Source: Acidicapsa ligni
GTDB lineage: Bacteria; Acidobacteriota; Terriglobia; Terriglobales; Acidobacteriaceae
Direction: 5' to 3'
Assembly: GCF_025685655.1 (NCBI RefSeq)
Contig: NZ_JAGSYG010000004.1
Span: 496,001-560,000, forward strand
DNA: 64,000 bases
This document shows, one piece after another, positions 8,347 to 17,923 of the stretch (its first letter is position 1; each line of letters starts with the position of its first letter). The notes beneath the pieces were generated by a model, which saw only the letters and a list, made by a program, of their open reading frames with translations, did no database searches and was not told the origin of the DNA. The position numbers were made by a program, and so were the translations under genes.

Positions 8347-9434
8347 GCAAGCCGCAAATCACAAGCGAAATTAAACCGCGGCCGCGTGTTGCGGCTATGC
8401 CTGAGTATCATCCGCCGCTGGGCAATCGTGATCATCTCAGGCTCGACTTCAACGAGAATACGCTGGCTTGTTCGCCACAGGTTAAGGCGGTGTTGGACAA
8501 TATTTCAGCCACAGATCTTACACGCTATCCAGAGCGCGGGCCTGTCGAGGCATTGGTTGCAGAGCACCTGGGTTTGGCTGCCGATCAGGTGATCCTGACC
8601 AATGGTGTAGATGAAGCAATACACGTTCTATGCCAGGCTTTTCTGGACGTGGATGATGAGTTGTTATTGCCTGTGCCGACTTATACGATGTATGAAATTT
8701 ATGCGTCCTCTACGGATGCGCGTCTGGTAAAGGTGCAGGCAGATGCCGATTTCAAATTTCCTTTTGAGAAGCTGCTCGCCGCTATCACTCCGAAGACGAA
8801 ACTCATTGCCATTGCCAATCCCAACAGTCCTACCGGCAGTATCGCTACGCGTGAACAAATACTTGCTATAGCGAACGCAGCGCCAAATGCATTGGTGCTG
8901 GTCGATGAAGCCTACTTTCATTTTTACGGCGAGACGGTGATGGATCTTGTAGGCAAAGTTCCTAACCTCATTGTCGCCCGCACGTTTTCAAAGGCGTATG
9001 GGCTTGCGAGCCTGCGTATTGGATTGCTGGCGGGGAATGCTGCACATCTGCGTTGGATTCGACGTGTGCTTTCTCCATACAGCGTGAACATGATTGCACT
9101 CACATGCCTTACTGCGGCCATTCGAGATCAAAGCTATCTTGACTGGTATGTGGACGAAGTCACGCAGGCGCGAGTGGAGTTTTTAGCAGGGCTTACGCGT
9201 ATTGGTCTTCAGTATTGGCCAACGGAGGCCAACTTCGTTCTGGTGAACATTGGCGGGGCTCATAAGCAGTTTGTTGCCGACCTGTTGGGCGAAGGAATTC
9301 TGGTGCGTGATCGTTCTGCCGATCCGGGTTGTGACGGCTGTGTGCGAATCACAATCGGAACACGCGATCAGATGCGCATAGCGTTAGACGTGATTGAACG
9401 TTCAATGACAGGGATTTCAATGACAAGGATTTAA
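8343..9434 (+). CDS. hisC: Histidinol-phosphate aminotransferase
   Basis: This PLP-dependent fold-type I aminotransferase makes histidinol phosphate from imidazole-acetol phosphate and glutamate. '[12 protein letters not shown]' near the N-terminus is characteristic of HisC. The PLP-contacting '[10 protein letters not shown]' precedes the Schiff-base lysine in '[17 protein letters not shown]'. The length of 363 residues is normal. The start overlaps the hisD stop by 4 nt, indicating translational coupling. The last residues '[10 protein letters not shown]' are encoded by a 15-nt tandem repeat (9401-9445), whose third copy supplies the stop codon. Confidence 0.95.
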   Translation: MSKPQITSEIKPRPRVAAMPEYHPPLGNRDHLRLDFNENTLACSPQVKAVLDNISATDLTRYPERGPVEALVAEHLGLAADQVILTNGVDEAIHVLCQAFLDVDDELLLPVPTYTMYEIYASSTDARLVKVQADADFKFPFEKLLAAITPKTKLIAIANPNSPTGSIATREQILAIANAAPNALVLVDEAYFHFYGETVMDLVGKVPNLIVARTFSKAYGLASLRIGLLAGNAAHLRWIRRVLSPYSVNMIALTCLTAAIRDQSYLDWYVDEVTQARVEFLAGLTRIGLQYWPTEANFVLVNIGGAHKQFVADLLGEGILVRDRSADPGCDGCVRITIGTRDQMRIALDVIERSMTGISMTRI

Positions 9435-9445
9435 ATGACAGGGAT
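9401..9445 (+). repeat. Three tandem 15-nt repeats at the hisC 3' end
   Basis: Three head-to-tail copies occupy 9401-9415, 9416-9430 and 9431-9445, of the form TTCAATGACAGGGAT with one substitution in copies 2 and 3. The C-to-A change in copy 3 turns an in-frame TCA into the TAA stop of hisC. The array is best explained by slippage or short tandem duplication at the gene end. Confidence 0.85.
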
Positions 9446-9466
9446 ATTGTCCACAGGAGTTTCTCA

Positions 9467-10072
9467 ATGACTACAGCAGCAAGTCCGCGCGGCGCAGAGA
9501 TCATTCGCAATACTACAGAGACGAAGATTGAGCTGCATCTCGTTATCGATGGGCAGGGCCAGTACAAGATCAAGACAGGCATTCGTTTTTTTGACCACAT
9601 GCTGGAGCTGTTCACACGTCATGGCGGCTTCAACCTCGACCTTGTTTGCGATGGAGATTTGGATGTCGATCAGCATCACACGGTTGAGGATGTGGGCATT
9701 GCGCTGGGTGAGGCATTCGATCGTGCTCTCGGCGATAAGCGTGGCATCCTTCGTGCTGGGTACTTTCTGATGCCTATGGATGAGACGTTGGCTATCGCTG
9801 CTGTCGACCTCAGTGGACGAGCCGCATACGTGGTTGAGACCAAGGTTCGCACGCGGCTGGTGGGTGATCTGCAGACGGAATTGGTGGTGGATTTCTTCGA
9901 GGGTTTTGCGCGTGGGGCGCGCGCCAATGTACATGTGAAAACGATGTACGGGCGCAGCAATCATCACAAGATCGAGGCCATCTTCAAGGCTTTCTCCCGT
10001 GCGTTGCGAGTGGCTTGTTCTCGCGATGAGCGGCTGGCTGAAATGCTTCCGTCCACCAAGGGACTGCTCTGA
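9467..10072 (+). CDS. hisB: Imidazoleglycerol-phosphate dehydratase
   Basis: HisB dehydrates imidazole glycerol phosphate to imidazole acetol phosphate using a di-Mn centre. The 201-residue product is the monofunctional form, without the phosphatase domain found in enterobacteria. Metal-binding motifs are all visible: '[15 protein letters not shown]', '[17 protein letters not shown]' and '[18 protein letters not shown]'. The start has CACAGGAG upstream (about 8 nt). Its TGA shares one base with the hisH ATG (TGATG). Because no phosphatase is fused, histidinol phosphate must be dephosphorylated by an enzyme encoded elsewhere. Confidence 0.96.
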   Translation: MTTAASPRGAEIIRNTTETKIELHLVIDGQGQYKIKTGIRFFDHMLELFTRHGGFNLDLVCDGDLDVDQHHTVEDVGIALGEAFDRALGDKRGILRAGYFLMPMDETLAIAAVDLSGRAAYVVETKVRTRLVGDLQTELVVDFFEGFARGARANVHVKTMYGRSNHHKIEAIFKAFSRALRVACSRDERLAEMLPSTKGLL

Positions 10073-10761
10073 TGGCAGAAAAGGAAAATTCTGTCACGCA
10101 AGTACCTGTAACTGTCGTTGATTACAGGGCAGGTAATCTTACTTCGGTAGTAAAAGCATTGCGTTATCTTGGCGCGGATGTGACTGTGACGGATAGTCCG
10201 GAAGTGTTGGCCAGGGCAGAGCGCATTGTTCTGCCAGGTGTCGGTCACTTTGGTGCTACGCGCAGGCTAGATGAAACGGGTCTCACGCGGGCTATTCTTT
10301 CGGCGATTTCTGATGGCACTCCATTCCTCGGTATTTGCGTTGGGATGCAATGGCTGCTTACCGGTAGCAGGGAGGCTCCAGATCAACCGGGCTTGGGATA
10401 TTTTCAAGGGCAATGCGATCGCTTTCCCGAGGACTCAAGAAACACTGAGCACGAGAAGGTTCCTCATGTTGGATGGAATCGAATTGTACCGCGCAGTCTT
10501 CGTGCGACTCGGCTTTTCGATGGCGTTCAGGACAATGAGTTTGTTTACTTCACGCACTCCTATCGTGTGCCAACTACGGTGCATGTGAAAGGGAGCGATG
10601 GCAGCCTTGAGAATCCTACCGCTGCTGTTACGCGATACATTCAAACCTTTGCCTCGGCAGTTGAACATGAGAATGTTTTTGGCGTGCAATTTCATCCTGA
10701 AAAATCTGGTGCGACGGGCCTCAGAATTTTGAGTAATTTTTTGGAGTTCAAGGCATGCTGA
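10072..10761 (+). CDS. hisH: Imidazole glycerol phosphate synthase, glutaminase subunit
   Basis: HisH is the class I glutamine amidotransferase that supplies ammonia to HisF. The nucleophile Cys89 lies in 'LGICVGMQ', with the oxyanion strand 'LPGVGHFG' near residue 54-61. The catalytic His/Glu pair is in '[11 protein letters not shown]' near the C-terminus. The 229-residue length includes about ten extra N-terminal residues before the '[11 protein letters not shown]' core strand. It overlaps hisB by one base and hisF by seven, consistent with the obligate 1:1 HisH-HisF complex. Confidence 0.95.
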   Translation: MAEKENSVTQVPVTVVDYRAGNLTSVVKALRYLGADVTVTDSPEVLARAERIVLPGVGHFGATRRLDETGLTRAILSAISDGTPFLGICVGMQWLLTGSREAPDQPGLGYFQGQCDRFPEDSRNTEHEKVPHVGWNRIVPRSLRATRLFDGVQDNEFVYFTHSYRVPTTVHVKGSDGSLENPTAAVTRYIQTFASAVEHENVFGVQFHPEKSGATGLRILSNFLEFKAC

Positions 10762-11558
10762 TTGCAAATTCAAAGACAACATTGACGCGGCGGATCATCG
10801 CTTGTCTTGACGTTCGGGATGGCCGTGTCGTCAAGGGCGTTCAGTTTGTGGATCTTATCGATGCGGGAGACCCTGCGGCGTTGGCCGCGCGGCACGCGCA
10901 AGAGGGCGCGGACGAGATTGTGTTGCTGGATATTACGGCTACGCATGAAGGGCGGGCGACGTTGCTCGATACGGTTCGTCGTACTGCGCAATCGCTTTTT
11001 GTTCCGTTCACTGTCGGCGGTGGTATACGAACGGCCGAAGATGCGGCCGCAGTCTTTGATGCAGGCGCTGATAAGGTAAGCGTCAACTCTGCTGCGCTTG
11101 CCGATCCAGGTCTCATTGCGAGTATTGGTAATAGCTTTGGAGCGCAGGCCGTTATCGTGGCGATTGACGCGCGACGAAATGCGGAGGCGATAGACCCCGT
11201 TCGCGGTGCGCATGTGTTTACGCACGGAGGCCGCAAGGATACGGGACGCCCTGTTGTCGAGTGGGCACAGGAGGCAGAGTCGAGGGGAGCTGGAGAGATT
11301 CTGCTGACATCGATGGATTCGGATGGCACGCGCGCGGGATTTGACTGTGAGCTTACTGCTGCGGTCAGCGCCGCGGTTCGCATTCCGGTGATTGCTTCAG
11401 GTGGTGCCGGCACAGTCGCACACTTTGCGAATGTATTTGGTGCAGGCAAAGCGGATGCGGCGCTTGCAGCCAGCATCTTTCATTTTGGCGTGTCGAGCGC
11501 TCGTTCGCTTAAAGAAGAGCTTGCACAGAGCGGTATTCCGGTGAGGCTTCCATGTTGA
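10755..11558 (+). CDS. hisF: Imidazole glycerol phosphate synthase, cyclase subunit
   Basis: This (beta/alpha)8-barrel converts PRFAR and ammonia to imidazole glycerol phosphate and AICAR. The catalytic Asp19 is in '[19 protein letters not shown]'; the second catalytic Asp is in '[10 protein letters not shown]'. Phosphate-binding glycine motifs are '[12 protein letters not shown]' and '[11 protein letters not shown]'. The 267-residue product has a short N-terminal extension over the usual ~255. It overlaps hisH upstream and hisA downstream by 7 nt each, so translation is probably coupled. Confidence 0.95.
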   Translation: MLIANSKTTLTRRIIACLDVRDGRVVKGVQFVDLIDAGDPAALAARHAQEGADEIVLLDITATHEGRATLLDTVRRTAQSLFVPFTVGGGIRTAEDAAAVFDAGADKVSVNSAALADPGLIASIGNSFGAQAVIVAIDARRNAEAIDPVRGAHVFTHGGRKDTGRPVVEWAQEAESRGAGEILLTSMDSDGTRAGFDCELTAAVSAAVRIPVIASGGAGTVAHFANVFGAGKADAALAASIFHFGVSSARSLKEELAQSGIPVRLPC

Positions 11559-12238
11559 TTCCTTCAATTGATTTGATGGGTGGGCGCATTGTGCAGCTCA
11601 TTCAGGGTGAAAAGCTACACCTGGCATTTGATGATTTTGAATACTGGATCGAACGTTTTTCAAAGTATCCACTGGTGCAGCTCATCGATCTCGATGCCGC
11701 GATGCGCCAGGGAGATAACTCCGCGCTCGTCGAGCAGATTGCCGGTCGTCTACCGTGCCAGGTCGGCGGTGGTATAGGGACTGTCGAGAGAGCGGAGCGC
11801 GTATTGGCGGCAGGCGCGCAGCGTGTCATTGTCGGCTCTTCTTTATTCACAGAAGAGAACGGAGTAGGCAGCGTGAATGCAGCTTTTGCCGATCAACTCG
11901 CCAGTGCTGTCGGCGCTGAGCGTATCGTTGCGGGAATTGACTCGCGCAATGGCCGTATAGCGATCAAAGGATGGAAGATGCAGGTCGCGCTTACGGCAGA
12001 GGAAGCGATTCCCGTGCTGGAGCCTTTCGTCGGGGCATTTTTGTATACGCATATTGATGGCGAGGGACTGATGCAGGGCTTTCCTGTTGCGATAGCATCT
12101 CGTCTGAGAGCACTCACGCATAGACAGCTCATCGTTGCCGGCGGCATTCGTGCGCAGGAGGAGATTGATGCTCTGGCTGCGATTGGCGTGGATGCAGTCG
12201 CGGGCATGGCGGTGTATACCAATCTGCTTGCGGTATGA
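11552..12238 (+). CDS. hisA: ProFAR isomerase
   Basis: HisA opens the ribose of ProFAR by Amadori rearrangement to give PRFAR, the HisF substrate. The 228-residue (beta/alpha)8-barrel starts '[16 protein letters not shown]', with catalytic Asp7. The second catalytic Asp is in '[16 protein letters not shown]', and '[10 protein letters not shown]' and '[11 protein letters not shown]' bind phosphates. The usual 'IDLKDGKVVRL' start is replaced by 'IDLMGG', a divergent variant, but operon position and paralogy to HisF leave HisA as the best call. It is the last gene of the operon. A weak hairpin at 12250-12273 without T-run follows. Confidence 0.88.
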   Translation: MLIPSIDLMGGRIVQLIQGEKLHLAFDDFEYWIERFSKYPLVQLIDLDAAMRQGDNSALVEQIAGRLPCQVGGGIGTVERAERVLAAGAQRVIVGSSLFTEENGVGSVNAAFADQLASAVGAERIVAGIDSRNGRIAIKGWKMQVALTAEEAIPVLEPFVGAFLYTHIDGEGLMQGFPVAIASRLRALTHRQLIVAGGIRAQEEIDALAAIGVDAVAGMAVYTNLLAV

Positions 12239-12372
12239 GTCGCTCGTAAGTGGCAAAAGATTTGCATTGCCACATTCACTCAAGACAGCATTAGATAACA
12301 GCAGCCTTCCCCTGGGCCTGTAGACGCGTCCGATATTCTGAGACGGGCATTCATAGGAAGGTAAGAATTGAT

Positions 12373-13545
12373 ATGAGTACCAAGGCAAGTGGAATCCGTC
12401 TGGCGAAACGTCTGGACGAAGTGGGTTTCTCTGACATCGTTCAGATTCGCAATAAGGCGATGGCGCTTCGTGCTGCCGGAAACAAGATACACGCGTTGCA
12501 TGGGGGGGAGCCATATTTTGAGACGCCTGCATCGATCAAGTACGCGGCAATTCAGGCTCTAATTGAAAACCAGACACACTACGCGCCTTCCTCCGGTATT
12601 CTGCCGTTGCGTGAAGCGCTTGCGGCGAAGCTTACCTCAAGGAACGGCATCCCAACATCGCCGGACCAGGTGATCGCGACTGTGGGTGGCACGCAAGCTC
12701 TCTACGGAGCATTCCAGAGCGTTCTCGATCCAGGGGATGATGCGCTGGTCTTCTCACCTTATTGGACGCCCATCGGCGATCTTATCCGCGGTACACAGGC
12801 GCGGCCATTACTGGTGCCGACCTCAATGGCGCGACGGAATGGCGTTCGTTCGACGCTGGAGCAGTTTTCTACGCCGAATACGCGGGTGGTCTACTACAAC
12901 ACTCCACAGAATCCCAGTGGTGTTGTGTTCACGCGAGCGGAGGCGGAAGAGGTTGCGGCTTTTGCTCTTGAGCGCGATCTGATCGTGGTTGCAGATGAAG
13001 CGTACGAAGATCTGGTTTACGACGGAAAGCACTTTTCGATTGCATCTTTACCGGGAATGGCCGAGCGCACGATTAGCTGCTTCACTTTTTCCAAGACCTA
13101 TGCCATGACCGGCTGGCGAGGGGGCTACGCTGTGGCACACGAGCCTTTTATGTCGGCATTGCGAAAGATTGTTCTGTATTCCACCAACGGTGTGCCTACG
13201 CCTGTGCAGTATGCCATGGTGGCTGCACTGAAGACGCCGCAATCGGAGTTGGATGAGCGGCTTGTCGGCTACCGCCAACGGCGCGATTTGCTAGTCGCTG
13301 GACTCAATGATGTAGGCATGGAGTGCGAGCCTCCCGCGGGTGCTTTTTATGCTTTTCCGAATGCGGAGAAGATTCACAAAAACAGCCGTACTGCAGCGGA
13401 GATTTTGCTTGATAAAGCCCACATCGTTACGATTCCCGGATCCGCATTCGGGGCACAGGGCGAGGGGCATCTGCGCTTCGGGTATGCAATCACAGTTGAG
13501 GAAATCGAAGACGCGGTTTCAGCTCTCAAGAAGTTTCTATCCTGA
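12373..13545 (+). CDS. Class I/II pyridoxal-phosphate aminotransferase
   Basis: This 390-residue fold-type I aminotransferase resembles the aspartate/aromatic aminotransferase I-gamma group. Motifs are 'HALHGGEPYFETP' at the N-terminus, 'YYNTPQNPSGVVF' (substrate/PLP Asn), 'VVADEAYEDLVYDG' (PLP Asp), the Schiff-base Lys in 'FTFSKTYAMTGWRGGY', and the carboxylate-binding Arg in 'GHLRFGYA'. A GGAAGG Shine-Dalgarno precedes the ATG. It lies 135 bp after hisA and could be read through from the his operon or have its own promoter. The exact amino acid specificity cannot be read from sequence. Confidence 0.88.
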   Translation: MSTKASGIRLAKRLDEVGFSDIVQIRNKAMALRAAGNKIHALHGGEPYFETPASIKYAAIQALIENQTHYAPSSGILPLREALAAKLTSRNGIPTSPDQVIATVGGTQALYGAFQSVLDPGDDALVFSPYWTPIGDLIRGTQARPLLVPTSMARRNGVRSTLEQFSTPNTRVVYYNTPQNPSGVVFTRAEAEEVAAFALERDLIVVADEAYEDLVYDGKHFSIASLPGMAERTISCFTFSKTYAMTGWRGGYAVAHEPFMSALRKIVLYSTNGVPTPVQYAMVAALKTPQSELDERLVGYRQRRDLLVAGLNDVGMECEPPAGAFYAFPNAEKIHKNSRTAAEILLDKAHIVTIPGSAFGAQGEGHLRFGYAITVEEIEDAVSALKKFLS

Positions 13546-13560
13546 CCTTGTGTGACGGAT

Positions 13561-13589
13561 GGGCAATAGTCTAAAAACTATTGCCCTTT
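13561..13589. terminator. Terminator between convergent aminotransferase and FUSC genes
   Basis: A perfect 10-bp inverted repeat (13561-13570 with 13577-13586) has loop CTAAAA and a short T-run on the plus side. It overlaps the minus-strand stop codon at 13578, so it serves mainly the plus-strand aminotransferase gene. Confidence 0.8.
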
Positions 13590-14705
13590 CTCCACGGCTT
13601 CGCCGGTATCAATTCGCGACGCTCTCAGTAATTGGGCCAGCTGCTTAAGATGAAGTTGGACTGCGTATGCGCGCAGGATTTCTGCCTCAGGGAACTTAAA
13701 GCTGGTTGGGCGGATGGATGTCATCTTCGCTTCAAGAGCGGCGATTGAATCTTTCAGAAAAAGTTTGGTGGGCGCATCGAACTTCCATTGATGAATGCAC
13801 TTCGCCACGTACTGAAAGCCCTGATGGATATCTGTGGCGAGTTTGCCCAACTCAGGCTCCAGGTGGGCCGCATACGCATCGCCTTTACTGTCTTGAACGG
13901 CGAGTTCCAGCGCATGGAGTGAATCCTCCAATGTGCGCCCAAACTGATACAGCAGTGAAAGTCCTTCAAGGGATGCCGGGCCACTGGAGGGTTCATTGCG
14001 TGCTGCGTCCAGCAATTGACCGTTCGCAAGCACCAGAACTCCCAACTCCTCACGTATCTTCGGCAGATGTTCGGAAGGCATACCGCGAAAGCCCTGGAGC
14101 ACGGCCTCGAAGACCGATCCCATCAGCAGATATTCCTGAGCAAGACCGTCACGAAGGCGAGTGCGAGCCCGATCGGGGAGAACGAGTGCGGAGATTCCCA
14201 GCGCAACGACAATCCCCAGCAATACCTCAAGCACACGATGGAGTGGAAGTATCCAATTCGAGCCGGTTCTATGGACCAACATGAGAATGGTGACGGTTAC
14301 CCCGGCGAGCCTGGAGCTATTTTTCAATCCCAGCAGGCTGCATGTCACCATTGCTGCTATTACCGCCAGCAGATAGACCCAGAGTCCTTCCCCCAGGAAT
14401 GAGAACACCGCTCCAAAAGCTGCCCCGATCAGCGTCCCGATTAAACGGTCGCGTGAAGCCGATACGGTGGAACCCACATTGGATTGCAATACGATGATGG
14501 CACTAATCGAGCCCCAGTAGCCGTCCTGCAGGTGTGCAAGAGTGGCCAGCCAATAACAAAGCCCCGCTGCGAGCGCCGTCTTTACCGCTGTCAGCAGCAT
14601 TGAGCGCTTCTCGTAGGTAAAAAAACCTGTCTCCTTTGGACCGCTCAGGTGAAGTTTGGCGGACAACACTTCCTGGGACCATGTTTTGCGCGGCGAGATC
14701 TGCAT
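13578..14705 (-). CDS. FUSC-family inner-membrane transporter
   Basis: The 375-residue product has about five to six N-terminal membrane segments and then a long soluble helical domain. The segment 'GYWGSISAIIVLQSNVGSTVSASRDRLIGTLIGA' includes the fusaric-acid-resistance/aromatic-acid-exporter signature. It is a half-length member: full AaeB-type proteins are about 650 residues with the unit doubled, so this one probably dimerises. No membrane fusion partner is adjacent. The ATG at 14705 is the first in frame; a later one at 14600 would remove an amphipathic N-terminus. The substrate is unknown. Confidence 0.82.
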   Translation of the reverse strand: MQISPRKTWSQEVLSAKLHLSGPKETGFFTYEKRSMLLTAVKTALAAGLCYWLATLAHLQDGYWGSISAIIVLQSNVGSTVSASRDRLIGTLIGAAFGAVFSFLGEGLWVYLLAVIAAMVTCSLLGLKNSSRLAGVTVTILMLVHRTGSNWILPLHRVLEVLLGIVVALGISALVLPDRARTRLRDGLAQEYLLMGSVFEAVLQGFRGMPSEHLPKIREELGVLVLANGQLLDAARNEPSSGPASLEGLSLLYQFGRTLEDSLHALELAVQDSKGDAYAAHLEPELGKLATDIHQGFQYVAKCIHQWKFDAPTKLFLKDSIAALEAKMTSIRPTSFKFPEAEILRAYAVQLHLKQLAQLLRASRIDTGEAVEKGQ

Positions 14706-15042
14706 AAAGAGGGAAAGCTCTCGTTTCTATCTTGATTAGAGAATTAGAGCATTTTTCTCATGGAGGTGATCCAACGGAAATTCGCTTTAAGGATGTATTT
14801 CCCTGAAGGCCATAGAAACGGCTGGTAACCGATTGCGCCGCCGGAAAAATCTCAATTGCCTGAAAATGAGGTTAATTCGCTCTGTGCGCGGCTATTGGAG
14901 CTCAGAAAACGATTTATAACGGCTGGCACAGTATAGAGTAGTCAAGTTAAAGCATTGTTTTAGCTACCTTTTGGGTTCCTCGCGAATCCAATCAATAATT
15001 AGAACCTCGTCTTTGTACGATTGCAAGGAGTGCCGCCTTTCT
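14706..15042. other. Divergent intergenic region with a 16S-tail-like 14-mer
   Basis: This 337-bp region between divergent genes contains no convincing ORF. GGAGGTGATCCAAC at 14762-14775 is the exact complement of the conserved 16S rRNA 3' tail (GTTGGATCACCTCC), but no start codon follows at ribosome-binding distance. The rest of an rRNA gene is not present. Promoters for both flanking genes must lie here; I could not assign them. Confidence 0.5.
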
Positions 15043-15870
15043 ATGTCTTTTCCTCGAATGCTTTTCTATACGACTTTTTTCGCCGGGCTATGTCTGGTCG
15101 GCAACGCTGCAACGCCTATCAATAGCGCGTTTGTTTCCAACAATGCTGCTGCGATTCCATCTTCTCCAGTGATGGTTCTCAGCGATAGTTCCTCGGCAGA
15201 TAACGCGCTCCCCGATGCTCCTCAGGCGCAAACCAGCACCGCTCCCAATGCGTCTTCGGGTACGGCCGCGGACGGCGGTCTCAAGCAGACCAAGCGAATT
15301 CTCTTCATTATTCCGAATTTTCGCTCGGTTTCCGCCGATGCCAAATTGCCTCCGCTAACACCAAAGGATAAGTTGAAGTTGTTTTTTTCCGACACTTTCG
15401 ATTATTCCAGCTTCATCGAGGTAGCTCTTCTTGCCGGGGTTTCCGATTGGCACAAGTCTGAGCCGGAATTCGGGCATGGCGCTGTGGCTTATGGACGCTA
15501 TTACTGGCATGGTCTGGCTGATACGACAGACGGAAACCTGATGACAGAGTTCATTGTGCCGGTTGCCGCACACGAGGATCCTCGCTACTACACACTGGGC
15601 CACGGCGGCGTGGTGAAGCGCACGGTCTACTCAGTCTCCCGCCTGGTGATTACCCGCAGCGATAACGGCCATCCTACGCCTAACCTGGCCGAAATCGTCG
15701 GCAACGGAGCATCTTCCGGCATATCGAACTTCTATTACCCCAGAAGCGATCGGGATTGGACCAAGACCGGCCAGCGTTGGGTTCTGCAGGTGGGAATAGA
15801 CGGAGTTGCAAATCTTGTGAAAGAGTTCTGGCCGGATATCAACGACAAGCTATTTCACGGCAAAGAATGA
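15043..15870 (+). CDS. Exported protein of unknown function
   Basis: I do not recognise the family. The product (275 residues from ATG 15043) begins with 'MSFPRMLFYTTFFAGLCLVG', a Sec signal. A low-complexity Ser/Ala/Pro stretch then precedes a compact C-terminal domain rich in aromatic residues ('GRYYWHGLADTTDGN', 'AAHEDPRYYTLGHGG'). A CAAGGAG sequence upstream supports the ATG rather than the TTG at 14971. It probably acts in the periplasm or outer membrane. It stands alone between FUSC and the dehydrogenase. Confidence 0.72.
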   Translation: MSFPRMLFYTTFFAGLCLVGNAATPINSAFVSNNAAAIPSSPVMVLSDSSSADNALPDAPQAQTSTAPNASSGTAADGGLKQTKRILFIIPNFRSVSADAKLPPLTPKDKLKLFFSDTFDYSSFIEVALLAGVSDWHKSEPEFGHGAVAYGRYYWHGLADTTDGNLMTEFIVPVAAHEDPRYYTLGHGGVVKRTVYSVSRLVITRSDNGHPTPNLAEIVGNGASSGISNFYYPRSDRDWTKTGQRWVLQVGIDGVANLVKEFWPDINDKLFHGKE

Positions 15871-15930
15871 CGGTTAGTATGCGGGGTAGCGAACACGGTA
15901 GCATGGAATAAAGGAACGGAAGAATCCGAC

Positions 15931-16908
15931 ATGCTCAAAGTTGGCTATCCTGCATCACTCTCCGCTGATCTACTCCAGCTCTTTCCCCCTGGAATTGAGC
16001 TGGTTTCCATCCCTTCCCATCCTTCGAGTGAAATCCACGTCGATTTTTGGATTCCTCCACCGGACTCTGTGCCGCGATTGTGGCCATATCTGCGGGGCGT
16101 CAAGACAGCGCAGACAATGACGGCGGGCACGGAATGGCTGAGCAAATTGGTCGGCCCTGAGGTGACTATTTGCAATGCCCAGGGCGCGCATAGCATCTCC
16201 ACTGCGGAGTGGACGGTGAGTGCGATTCTCGCAATGCTGAAATACTTTCCGCTGTATCGCGATCTGCAGCGTGCTGCGGATTGGTCAGGCCGCAGGCAGG
16301 CCAGCAAGGCTTATTCCACGATTCACGGCGATGACCGGCCGCAATTTCCACCGGTACTCCAGGAAGAGCTTTTCGGCAAGCGCGTTTTGATCGTCGGTTA
16401 TGGTGATATCGGCAAAACCATTGAGAGGATGCTCGGCGTCTTTGGTGTTGAGGTGACGCGGGTTGCCCGTAGCGCTCGTACCTCTCCGATGGTGCATCCT
16501 GTTCAAGAACTCGACGCACTTTTGCCCAATGCGGATATCGTCATTCTTATTTTGCCTCTAACGCCGGAGTCTCACGGTTTGATCGGCGCTAAGCAAATCG
16601 CATTGATGCCTAAGGGATCGTTGTTGGTCAATGCTGCACGTGGGCCTGTTTTGCAGACAGACGCATTGGTGGAAGCGCTGAATGCAGGCCGCATTCGTGC
16701 TGCCATCGACGTTACTGATCCAGAGCCATTACCCGCAGAGCATCCACTATGGCAATGCCCGAATCTGCTGTTGACACCCCATGTTGCCGGCTCAACGCCA
16801 GAGTTCAGTCCGCACGCAATCAGCATTGCAGCAGATCAGGTTCGCCGATTGCTCAATGGTCAACCGTTGATAAATGTCGTCCAGAAAGGTTCTGCTTCAG
16901 GGATTTAG
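15931..16908 (+). CDS. D-2-hydroxyacid dehydrogenase (NAD-dependent)
   Basis: This 325-residue member of the D-isomer-specific 2-hydroxyacid dehydrogenase superfamily interconverts 2-keto and D-2-hydroxy acids. The Rossmann fingerprint is 'VLIVGYGDIGKTIERML'. Catalytic residues follow the family pattern: Arg in 'LVNAARGPVLQTDALVEAL', Glu in 'DVTDPEPLPAEHPLW' and His in 'LLLTPHVAGSTPEF'. The ATG at 15931 follows AAAGGAACGG. It is immediately followed by queE (7-bp gap) and so probably shares a transcript, though no metabolic link with queuosine synthesis is known to me. Confidence 0.88.
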   Translation: MLKVGYPASLSADLLQLFPPGIELVSIPSHPSSEIHVDFWIPPPDSVPRLWPYLRGVKTAQTMTAGTEWLSKLVGPEVTICNAQGAHSISTAEWTVSAILAMLKYFPLYRDLQRAADWSGRRQASKAYSTIHGDDRPQFPPVLQEELFGKRVLIVGYGDIGKTIERMLGVFGVEVTRVARSARTSPMVHPVQELDALLPNADIVILILPLTPESHGLIGAKQIALMPKGSLLVNAARGPVLQTDALVEALNAGRIRAAIDVTDPEPLPAEHPLWQCPNLLLTPHVAGSTPEFSPHAISIAADQVRRLLNGQPLINVVQKGSASGI

Positions 16909-16915
16909 GTATTCG

Positions 16916-17551
16916 ATGAGTTATGCAGTAAAGGAAGTTTTTTATACATTGCAGGGCGAAGGCACGCATGCAGGCCGCGCGGCCGTTTTTTGCCGCTTCG
17001 CCGGATGCAATCTATGGACGGGTCGCGAGAGTGATCGAGCAGCAGCGGTTTGCAAATTTTGCGATACAGATTTTGTCGGAGTTGATGGGCCTGACGGAGG
17101 GAAGTTCGAGACTGCGGCGGATTTAGCGAATCGCATCGATGCAACCTGGCCACGCAATTCAGCAGGCAAAAAGTTTGTTGTGTGCACAGGTGGCGAGCCG
17201 CTTCTGCAATTGGATAAGCCGTTAATTGATGCATTGCATGAACGTAATTTTGAAATAGCTATTGAGACCAATGGTACGATTGCTGCTCCTGATGGTATTG
17301 ATTGGATCTGCGTCAGCCCCAAGGCGGATGCCACATTGATTCAGACCAGGGGAGATGAGTTGAAGCTGGTGTTTCCGCAGGCAGGAGCATCGCCGGATAA
17401 GTATGAGCAACTGGAGTTCCGGCATTTCTTTTTGCAACCGATGGACGGGCCGGATCAGAAAATTCACGTGGAGCAGGCATTGCGGTTCTGCCTGGAACAC
17501 CCAGCCTGGCGATTGAGTTTGCAGACACACAAACTTGTTGGGATTCGATAA
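16916..17551 (+). CDS. queE: 7-carboxy-7-deazaguanine synthase (radical SAM)
   Basis: QueE rearranges 6-carboxy-tetrahydropterin to 7-carboxy-7-deazaguanine in the preQ0/queuosine pathway. The 211-residue product starts '[20 protein letters not shown]', a strong QueE signature. Instead of CX3CX2C, the 4Fe-4S ligands appear as C-X14-C-X2-C in '[11 protein letters not shown]...VCKFCDTDF', the arrangement known from Burkholderia multivorans QueE. '[13 protein letters not shown]' is the SAM-binding GGE motif. ATG 16916 was chosen over the upstream 16874 because the family start is here. queD follows after 5 bp. Confidence 0.94.
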   Translation: MSYAVKEVFYTLQGEGTHAGRAAVFCRFAGCNLWTGRESDRAAAVCKFCDTDFVGVDGPDGGKFETAADLANRIDATWPRNSAGKKFVVCTGGEPLLQLDKPLIDALHERNFEIAIETNGTIAAPDGIDWICVSPKADATLIQTRGDELKLVFPQAGASPDKYEQLEFRHFFLQPMDGPDQKIHVEQALRFCLEHPAWRLSLQTHKLVGIR

Positions 17552-17556
17552 ACGTC

Positions 17557-17913
17557 ATGGAGATATTCAAGTCATTCACGATTGAAGCTGCGCATCGGTT
17601 GCCCAATGTACCGCCGGGGCATAAGTGCAGCCGTCTGCATGGTCATAGTTTTCGGATCGAGATATATGTGCAGGGGCCAGTCGACCCACAACTTGGCTGG
17701 GTAATGGACTTCAGCGATATCAAGGAAGCATTCAAACCTGTGGAGGATCGACTCGACCATCATTACCTGAACGAGATAGAAGGACTGGAGAATCCGACCA
17801 GCGAAAATCTCGCGCGGTGGATATGGAAAGAGTTATATCCTGCACTGCCAAAGTTGAGTAAAGTTGCCGTGCAGGAAACCTGCAATTCCGGCTGCATTTA
17901 TACCGGCGATTAG
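17557..17913 (+). CDS. queD: 6-carboxy-5,6,7,8-tetrahydropterin synthase
   Basis: QueD converts 7,8-dihydroneopterin triphosphate to 6-carboxytetrahydropterin, the QueE substrate. At 118 residues it is of normal length. Zinc-binding histidines are in '[10 protein letters not shown]' and '[15 protein letters not shown]', with the catalytic Cys in the same segment. '[27 protein letters not shown]' and '[13 protein letters not shown]' complete the pattern. It is the distal gene of the queE-queD pair. queC and queF are not in the window. Confidence 0.95.
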   Translation: MEIFKSFTIEAAHRLPNVPPGHKCSRLHGHSFRIEIYVQGPVDPQLGWVMDFSDIKEAFKPVEDRLDHHYLNEIEGLENPTSENLARWIWKELYPALPKLSKVAVQETCNSGCIYTGD

Positions 17914-17923
17914 TGGATGAAAT

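Noticed and set aside
12250..12273. Hairpin after hisA as the his operon terminator
   Set aside because: The 7-bp stem has a 10-nt loop and no T-run, so it is not a convincing intrinsic terminator.
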